A DNA stretch of 64,000 nt. Source: Hsuehochloa calcarea (Eukaryota > Streptophyta > Magnoliopsida > Poales > Poaceae). The translations under genes were made by a program, and so were the position numbers. Shown piece after piece: positions 57,553-64,000 of the stretch. The stretch is from NCBI GenBank assembly GCA_036346395.1, contig CM070609.1:48618777-48682776 (forward strand), given 5' to 3'. The first letter of the stretch is position 1. Every line of letters begins with the position of its first letter. Under the pieces are notes generated by a model. The model did no database searches, was not told where the DNA came from, and saw only the letters and a program-made list of their open reading frames with translations.

Positions 57553-58348
57553 TAGAATTTGACACCGAATCTAAACTTCGTTCTATATGAAAGAAATCTT
57601 TCAATTGGAAATTGATGACAGAAACACGTACCCACTGCGAACAAATCTGGATACTGTTCATGCATGTGAGACTCCAGCCCCCAAGTGGTCTCTCCCTCCG
57701 ATTGGTAAAACCAAGGCACTTTGACATATTTCAATGTCTTGTTCCCCAGGACTTGCTCTGACTCTTCCAGAATTTTCACTGCCTGGGACTCAATAGTAAG
57801 GTCTTGCTCAATACTCAATGGCTCCAATGGAATAGCATGCTCTGGGTCACTCAAATATTTCCTCAGCATGGAAGAAATACATTATGCACGCCGCGCGTGG
57901 ATTTGGGAAGGTCCAAGCGATATGCCAACTTCCCAATGCGTGCCATGATAGGGAATGGTCCAACATACCTCGGGCTAAGCTTTTCTTTGGTGCCAAAACA
58001 AACGATGCCTTTAGTAGGAGAAACTCTTAGAAGAACCTGATTCCCCACTTCAAATTCCAAATCTCGCCTTCTCACATCTGCATAGCTCTTCTGTCGGCTC
58101 TGAGTGGCTAACAGATTCTTCCTAATCTCTGCTACTACGGCTACAGTTTGCTGAACCCAATTCGGACCCAAAACTGCTCGTTCTCCGACTGCATCCCAGC
58201 ACAACGGGGATCTACACTTTCGCCCACAGAGTACCTCAAATGGTGCGGCTCGAATACTAACATGATAAATGTTGTTATAAGCAAACTCTGCCAGAGCTAG
58301 GTGGTCCTCCCAACTTCCTCTCCAAGTCATCACACAAGACCTGAGCAT
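57549..58348 (-). pseudogene. G2' integrase C-terminus and chromodomain-like tail
   Basis: Frame 57863-58348 carries the end of the integrase core and GPY/F module (WEDHLALAEFAYNNIYHVSI, EVGNQVLLRVSPTKGI, EKLSPRYVGPFPI). It runs into VHNVF and then breaks. Frame 57549-57869 carries the chromodomain-like tail (AVKILEESEQVLGNKTLKYV, EQYPDLFA). It is parallel to 46250-47056 of G2. A frameshift at about 57865 separates the two. Confidence 0.87.
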
Positions 58349-59560
58349 GTCTTCAAGGGTCTGAATCGTGCGCTCAAATTAACCATCTGTCAGGTGATAT
58401 GTAGTGCTAAGACGAAGCTGTGTGCCCAAGGCACTCTGTAGACTTTTCGAAAACTTGGAGAAGAACTTGGCATCACGATCAGAAATAATAGTCTTAGACA
58501 CACCATGCACTCGCACTATCTCTCGCACATAGCGAGGGCAAAGTCACTCGCTGAGTTGGTTGTACGGATGTGAATAAAATGCGCAGACTTGCTGAACTAG
58601 TCCACTACAACCCAAATAGCATCATTCCCTCGTTGTGTGCGAGGTAAACTAACCACAAAATCCATCGAGATATCATCCCATAGCCAAATTGGGACCTCCA
58701 AAGGTCGCAACAATCCTACTAGATGCTTATGCTCGGCCTTAACTCGCTGACAAACACCTCAAGATGCCACATACGGAGCAATATCAACCTTCATTCTCTT
58801 CCATCAAAAACTCTTTTACAAATCCTTATACATATTGGTCTCACCCGGATGTACGGTGTATAGAGTGCGATGAGCTTCCCTCATAATTTCATTCTTAACT
58901 TGGAACCCCTATGGCACACAAAGACAGCCCCTGAATCGCAACGCACCAGTCTCATCAATACTGAAATGACCTTGCTTTCCTTCATCTAGACCCTTCCTTG
59001 CCCGCTGGAGCATCTGATCCTGCTGTTGTGCCTCTCACATTCAATCTGGAATAGCTGACTCGAGAAGCAAATGAGTTTCAGCCTGGGCGGTGCCCGCAAA
59101 ACAGAACGAGATATCCATACGCTCAAAATCAGCAATAAGACAACTGAGGGTAGGGGGTGTCGCCTAGTGACTCAGAGCATCTGCTACTACATTTGCCTTG
59201 CCAGGATGATACTGAATGGGGGGGATCACAATCTTTTATTAATTCCGTCCACCTTCGCTACCTCATATTTAAATCTTTCTGGGTAAATATATACTTCAAA
59301 CTCTTGTGATCATTGAATATATCTCAAGATTCGCCATACAGATAATGACGCCAAATCTTCAGAGCAAGAACCATTGCAGCAAGCTCTAAATCATGAGTAG
59401 GATAGTTCTGCTCGTGTCGCTTTAGCTGTTTTGAAGCATAGGTAATCACCTTACCATCCTGCATGAGCACACAGCCGAGTCCAACTCATCATGCATCTGA
59501 ATAAATGACGAATCACTTGCTAGGTTCAGGAAGGATAAGAATATGTGCGGTCACCAACCT
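58349..59560 (-). pseudogene. G2' integrase core and RNase H, decayed
   Basis: No long frame survives, but both domains are readable in fragments on the minus strand: the FERTIQTLEDML region at about 58350 preceded by a stop, a VSDRDAKF-like segment near 58470, the CQRVKAEHK zinc-domain end near 58730 and the YHPGKANVVADAL region near 59200. Multiple stops and indels are present. The order matches G2 at 45060-46260. Confidence 0.78.
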
Positions 59561-60358
59561 ATCCTTTAAAGTACAGAAACTGCACTCACACTCATTTGTC
59601 TACAGAAACTTGACACCTTTCTGAGTTAACTGTGATATTTGTGTTTGGTTTGGCAATGATAGAGAAACCCTCTACAAAACGTTGGTAATAACCAGCTAAG
59701 CCCAGAAAACTTCTTAGTTCACTGACATTGGTTGGCCTTTTCAATTCTACTATCGTCGAGATCTTGCTAGGATCGACTGAAATGCCCTCTTGGTTTATGA
59801 CATGACCCAGAACCCAACTTCAGAGATACAGAATTCACATTTCTTCAGCTTGACATAAAATTGGTTTTCTCTCAAGGTCGCAAGAACCATCCTCAAGTGT
59901 TGTTCATGATCCCCCTCTGTCTTAGAATAGATAAAGATATCATCAATGAATACCACTACAAATTCATCAAGATACCGATGGAGCATGTTGTTCATTGCTT
60001 CCATGAAAACTGCAGGTGCATTTGTTAGTCCAAAACACATAACTTTATACTCATAATGTCCATACCTCGTAGAGAAAGCCGTATTTTCAATATCCTGCTC
60101 CTGAAGTCGAATTTGGTCATATCTTGACTGAAGATCAATCTTGGAGAACATGTTAGCTCCTTTCAGTAGATCAAAGAGGTCCTCAATACGGGGCAAAGGA
60201 TATTTGTTCTTTATTGTTGCCTGACTGAGAGCCCGATAATCAACGCACATATGCCAACTGCCATCTTTCTTATTGGTGAAGAGGACACGCACTCCCCAAG
60301 GTGAAACACTGCGCCGAATCATACCTTTAGATAACAAATCATCCAATTGTTTTCTCAA
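59561..60358 (-). pseudogene. G2' reverse transcriptase
   Basis: Frame 59795-60358 (187 codons) carries RT: KQLDDLLSKGMIRRSVSPWG, MCVDYRALSQATIKNKYPLP, FSKIDLQSRYDQIRL, FGLTNAPAVFMEAMNNML and the FIDD box at 59939-59950. The catalytic aspartates are intact. QSGYNQ is changed to QSRYDQ relative to G2. The thumb continues broken from 59795 down to about 59561. It includes the segment that G2 has lost. Confidence 0.9.
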
Positions 60359-60890
60359 CTTATCCTGGAAGGGTCATGTCAAACGGTATGGAGAAATGGT
60401 AATAGGTCGAGTACCAGGAAAGATCAATCCGAAATTCCACATTCCGCACTGGAGGCATCCCAGGAAGCTTTGTAGGGAAAACATCAGAATACTCACATAC
60501 TATAGGAAGCTCCTCGACGCGCAGAGAAGAATCTTCCTTCACGTTACCAGACCAAAGTAAGCCAATTGTTGATGTCTGTCCGCTAGGGAAAAACTGGCAA
60601 ACACAAACAAGGAATCAGATGGTGCACTGACCTGGAACACTAGTTCTTCACCGGACGGGGCTTACAAGGTCACGATCTTCCAGAAGCAACAAATCTTAGC
60701 ATGGTAACTGAATAACCAGTCCATGCCAAGTACAACATCGACTGGAGATAACTGGATCACCACAAGATTACCTGTGAAATCGTCATCAAAAAGAACAAAA
60801 ACCTCATGAGAATCAACTAGTAATGTACCTATCACCACGTCAGGATGGCCTACGGTCTTAGGTGAGTTGGTCGTAGACTGGTGACCACGG
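60359..60890 (-). pseudogene. G2' protease remnant
   Basis: Pieces on the minus strand are LPIVCEYSDVFPTKLPGMPP (the pre-RT linker, 60360-60542) and, in 60662-60895, a protease with HPDVVIGTLLVDSHEVFVLF joined to DDDFTGNLVVIQLSP and VVLGMDWLF. The active-site DSGA stretch is absent. About 50 residues present in G2 are deleted between VLF and the NLVVI region, so the enzyme is dead. The sequence ends at a switch to copia DNA. Confidence 0.85.
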
Positions 60891-61240
60891 TGCATGGCAT
60901 TAATCTTACCAAGAGTCAGTGTCCTACGATCACTGATGAGCGAGACAAAATGAGTAGAATTCCATATGCTTCGGCTATTAGATCTATCATGTATGCTATA
61001 CTATGTATACAACCAGATATGTCGTATGCTCCAAGTGTTATAAGTAGATATCAGTCGGATCCACGTGAAGATCACTAGATAGCAGTCAAGAATATCCTTA
61101 AGTACTTGAGAAGTACTAAGGATGCATTCCTTATGTATGGTGGTGAGGAAGAACTCATCATAAATGGTTACACCGATGCTAGCTTCCAAACCGACAAGGA
61201 TGATTTCACATCACAGTCAGGGTTTGTGTTTTTGTAAGAA
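60891..61240 (+). pseudogene. C4 RT-RNase H fragment
   Basis: One frame, interrupted by a TAG at about 61077, reads MSRIPYASAIRSIMYAIL, PDMSYAPSVISRYQSDP, then AVKNILKYLRSTKDAFLMY, and NGYTDASFQTDKDDFTSQSG. This is the connection and first RNase H strand, with the catalytic D of TDAS. After SGFVFL-like codons the sequence changes to GGTCGTA-rich repeats, so the rest of RNase H is missing. It cannot be functional. Confidence 0.85.
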
Positions 61241-61435
61241 TACATGAGCAGGTCTTTCAAGTCGATCAGATATGGATCAGTCGTATGGAGATATGAGCTG
61301 GTCGTAGGCTGGTCAAATATGACCACCAAATAGTCAAAACTTGGTCGTAAGGAGTTACGAACTGGTCAAGACCAAATATGAGCTGGTCGTATAAAGATAC
61401 GAGCGGTCATTAGTGATAAGGATTTTGTTGAAGAT
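61241..61435 (+). repeat. GGTCGTA-rich block inside C4
   Basis: The block contains GAGCTGGTCGTAGGCTGGTC-like and GGTCGTAAGGAGTTACGAAC units. It is similar to 62325-62535 in the LTR and replaces the middle of RNase H. It appears to be an LTR module copied into the coding region. Confidence 0.75.
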
Positions 61436-61571
61436 CATAATGCAAAGTGCCCATGGATTTGAATTTTACTGATCCGTTGACAAAGCCTCTCCCGCAACCT
61501 AAGCATAAGGCGCACACAAGAGCAATGGGTATAAGATACCTATATGATTGACTCAAGTGCAAGTGTGAGAC
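61436..61571 (+). pseudogene. C4 pol C-terminus and polypurine tract
   Basis: The last pol codons (FTDPLTKPLPQPKHKAHTRA, MGIRYLYD) end at TGA near 61550. A degraded polypurine tract (GCAAGTGTGAGAC) precedes the LTR. The tract has lost its purine run, so priming would be impaired. Confidence 0.78.
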
Positions 61572-63230
61572 TGTTGGTGATATACTCTAGAGGCAATCAT
61601 AAAGATGATTGTATCACATCTATGTTTATGAGTTATTGAATAAGTGTTATTCTGTTCCTTGAATGAATTATATGTTATTAAGATTAACAAGTATGTGACT
61701 TGTTGGTGAAGCTCTTTTAACTTATATGATATCGTTCTAAATGTATCCCTAGTAGGATGTCACTGGTCGGAACACCAGTGATCCCATCGACTAGCACATC
61801 TATTGATTAATGACCATGTTTCACCGGTCATAGATATAGGGATATCAAATCAATAATGCGAACACATGTTACAGAACATGGTATTGGATTGACCCACCTT
61901 GAGACACTGCTGAGATTGTTAAGATTTCACGTGTCATCAGTTGGTTTCAAGCAATAATGATGTATAATCCTTAGACCTGAGATCAGCATGGTTTCTTACA
62001 TGCGTAAGAATACAGTTTGTAGTTGTCAAACGCTACTAGTAACTGGGTAGTTGTAATGGTAGCTTTCGAGTATGCTATGAAACATGCGGAGGAATGCGAC
62101 TAGTCGGATATGGGATTTGCCCCTCCTGACATAACAAGAGAGATGTCTCTGGGCCCCTCGATGTGGTCGGATAAAGAGTGCATGGCCATGCCACTGGTGG
62201 TCGAAGAGTTCGACCACATAAAATATCTAACACTCGATCGAGAAAGTACTGAACAGTCCATGGATGACATAATATCTCACCTGAAGTTCAACCAGATATC
62301 GTGAGGCAAAAGGAGAATACACGAACTGATCGTTCAGTTCGATCAGATATAGACTAGTTGTATAGAGATACAAGCTAGTCGTCGGTTGGTCGAACATGAT
62401 CACTCAGTGGTCGAAACCTAGTCGTAAGGAGTTATGAATTGGTTTAGACCAAATATGAGCTGGTCGTAGGCTGGTCGAAACCTAGTCGTAAGGAGTTACG
62501 AACTGACCGAGACCAAATAGGACCTGGTCGTAGATCATATTGCATTAAGGTTCATCCGTTATAATTTGTGTGTATTCGGGAATCACTATGTCTTGGCAGG
62601 TACCACTAACGACTCGTGGTCAGAAAAAGTTTCCGAATTACAACCAAACTACACATGAACCTACACGATTACACACTTAATGGGTTGGAACAAACCAGTA
62701 TGGATACGATTTGGTAAACATGTTTGGATAGGATCCGTCACGGGCACTATATAAGGAGATATTTGAGGCTATTGGGGGTAGAGAAGTGGAGACATGTATA
62801 CGTGATTGCTCCACCAAACAGTAGCCGTCATCTTCTTGAGAGAGCCTTCCCGTGTGACTTGGTGCTAGCACACCGGCATACAGCGTTCCTGTCATGGACG
62901 TGTGGATACCGTAGAGGCGCTACTGCGGTTGCTGTTGCGCTCGAGGACGATTCGTGACCTTGTAAGGAAAGTGATCGGTTGCTGGAGGAGATGATCGGCG
63001 ATGACTACACTGGACGATTGGCTGCGAGAACGATCGACTGCAAGGACGATTGACTACGTTGGACGATCGACTACGACCACTACATCGATGCGGTCTTAGT
63101 TGGACCAGGTTGCTCCAACTCTTATTCCGGTGCATTGCGCGTCTAGTGCTAATGATCTGTGCTCTCTTGCTTATAGTGGCATCCTAGTTTACGTGGTATA
63201 ATTTTTAATTGTCAGCTAGCGTAGCCTACA
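61572..63230 (+). repeat. C4 3' LTR
   Basis: The LTR starts TGTTGGTGATATACTCTAGA, a common copia LTR opening. Repeats of the GGTCGTAAGGAGTTACGAAC type lie at 62325-62535, a TATA-like CTATATAAGGA at 62749-62759, and four 16-18 bp GACGATYGACTRCG units at 62985-63085. The right end is not certain. AGCCTACA near 63230 is a candidate, just before a change to G-rich sequence. Confidence 0.65.
62749..62759 (+). promoter_or_regulatory. TATA box of C4 LTR
   Basis: CTATATAAGGA is located two thirds into the LTR and followed by a leader-like region. Confidence 0.6.
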
Positions 63231-63865
63231 GATGACGGGGTGGGGGGGAGGGGGGTGGCACACAGTAAATGGTGGTGGTTGGAGTCCAAAATTGGGGGCA
63301 GTGTGGTGACGTCATGGGTGGGGCAGCAATGAGCTCGCGAGCTACGCTGGCACTCAGCGCCGCGAGGTGGACGATGATGTCTGCAGGTGGGGCCCACCGG
63401 TCAGCGGGAGGTAAGAGTAGATTAGGTTTTTATTTTTATTTTTGTGCTGAATTATTTACTATTCAAATGATGTCCAAATTTTATAAAAAAAATTTGTGTA
63501 GGCTTATGACCTAATGTAGTTTCTCTTGTAAAATTTTCACTGGTTCAAACTTTATTTGAATTTCTCTAAAATTTGTGTAATTTTCTGTTATAATGTAATT
63601 GTAATTGTTTTTCTTACAAAATTTTATAAAAAAAGTTTTGCTAAATTGTTCCAGGGATTATATGCCAAAATAATTCTCTCATTTAATAGTTTTACTTTGT
63701 TTTATCTATTTTCTTTTTAGCACCTATTTGTTTGTAGTTCAAGTTTTGTTTTTAAATCAAAGTCAAATTCAAACATGGGTATATTTTCATATGCAAATGA
63801 TCAAAGTATTTTTATTGATGCATTTATAATACCTAATCCCAGAATTTAGATTTTGGGATGTTACA
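63231..63865 (-). repeat. Gypsy-type LTR fragment
   Basis: The plus strand ends TTTTGGGATGTTACA at 63865. On the minus strand this is TGTAACATCCCAAAA, the standard start of gypsy LTRs. The G-rich part (63231-63420) and following AT-rich part look like an LTR leader and body read backwards. The other end is cut by the C4 LTR. It is distinct from G1 beyond the first 15 bases. Confidence 0.6.
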
Positions 63866-64000
63866 CATACATCTTGACTTAGTTTCTTTCACTAAATCTA
63901 GAGACATGATGCTTTTATTCATAATTTCTTACTAGACTTTGTTATCATTAACTTAATGACTGGAAATTGGTTTCTTTAATTATGGTTTGATTATATTATT
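63866..64000. other. Unassigned window end
   Basis: This is AT-rich DNA outside the LTR terminus. No feature is visible. It may be the target DNA of the LTR fragment to the left. Confidence 0.4.

Larger units (their letters stand above)
52184..60890 (-). mobile_element. Ty3/gypsy element G2', minus strand, 5'-truncated, with nested solo LTR
   Basis: This is the second member of the G2 family, on the minus strand. The 3' LTR is 52184-57537 (about 2.21 kb once the nested solo LTR and one target-site copy are removed). The internal region runs from 57538 to about 60890, ending inside protease, where copia sequence takes over. The 5' LTR and gag are missing. It is more decayed than 42662-49224. 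Confidence 0.9.
60891..63230 (+). mobile_element. Ty1/copia element C4, 3' end
   Basis: This is the end of RT/RNase H (60900-61235), a repeat block, the last codons of pol (61450-61550) and a 3' LTR starting at 61572. The RNase H wording (MSRIPYASAIRSIMYA, ISRYQSDP, GYTDASFQTDKDD) is clearly copia and differs from C1, so it is a separate family whose lineage I do not assign. The left edge abuts G2' protease. The right edge of the LTR is uncertain. Confidence 0.8.

Noticed and set aside
1..64000. A new host gene cluster, defence system or captured host gene
   Set aside because: Every frame with recognisable content belongs to gag, protease, RT, RNase H, integrase or chromodomain of LTR elements. 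No extra domain sits within an element.

Overview
The window looks like plant nuclear DNA, most likely from a grass. It is an almost pure nest of LTR retrotransposons. I see no host gene, tRNA, rRNA, CRISPR array or prokaryotic feature. The grass assignment is inferred from the element types: a SIRE/Maximus-like Ty1/copia element, chromovirus-type Ty3/gypsy elements with TGTAACA...TGTTACA-type termini, and very GC-rich LTR promoter and leader segments. I cannot name the species.

Layout. (1) Positions 1-11612 and 11618-about 23118 are two tandem copies of one composite unit. The order is: a plus-strand LTR remnant of gypsy family G1; the 3' half of a SIRE-like copia element (C1) with its 3' LTR; a fragment of a third LTR (G3); and a minus-strand G1 LTR. 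The first copy is 3-5% shorter in every module. Its differences cluster at CAG/CTG/CCG trinucleotides and homopolymers. (2) Positions 19081-32418 hold a structurally complete minus-strand G1 gypsy element with about 4.0 kb LTRs, an initiator-Met tRNA primer site, a polypurine tract, and gag-protease-RT-RNase H-integrase-chromodomain remnants. A second partial internal region (32419-32916) lies beyond its right LTR, so the array reads LTR-internal-LTR-internal. (3) Positions 32911-34968 hold a copia-type LTR fragment with a 22-bp satellite, then unassigned DNA. (4) Positions 34969-41679 are the 5' part of another C1 copia element (5' LTR, primer site, gag, protease, integrase, part of RT). It has lost key catalytic residues and is cut off inside RT. 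(5) Positions 41680-42661 are a fragment of another copia-type LTR. (6) Positions 42662-49224 are a 5'-truncated plus-strand gypsy element (G2) with a 2.16 kb 3' LTR. (7) Positions 49225-52183 are old LTR-like sequence plus an unexplained AT-rich block. (8) Positions 52184 to about 60890 are a second G2 element, minus strand, tail-to-tail with the first. Its LTR is split by a solo LTR (54144-57283) flanked by a perfect GAAGA target duplication. (9) From about 60890 to 63230 lies the 3' end of another copia element, followed by a gypsy LTR fragment ending at 63865.

How it works together. G1 is the only element with both LTRs, a primer site and a polypurine tract, but its reading frames are interrupted as sequenced. 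Some of those breaks may be sequence errors rather than decay, because a paralogous fragment 9 kb away lacks them. The rest are relics. I looked for a new gene system and found none. The points worth a second look are structural: the tandem unit and its error signature, the LTR-internal satellites and palindrome arrays, the recombinant G1 array, the inverted G2 pair, and a gag with five regularly spaced CxxC pairs.
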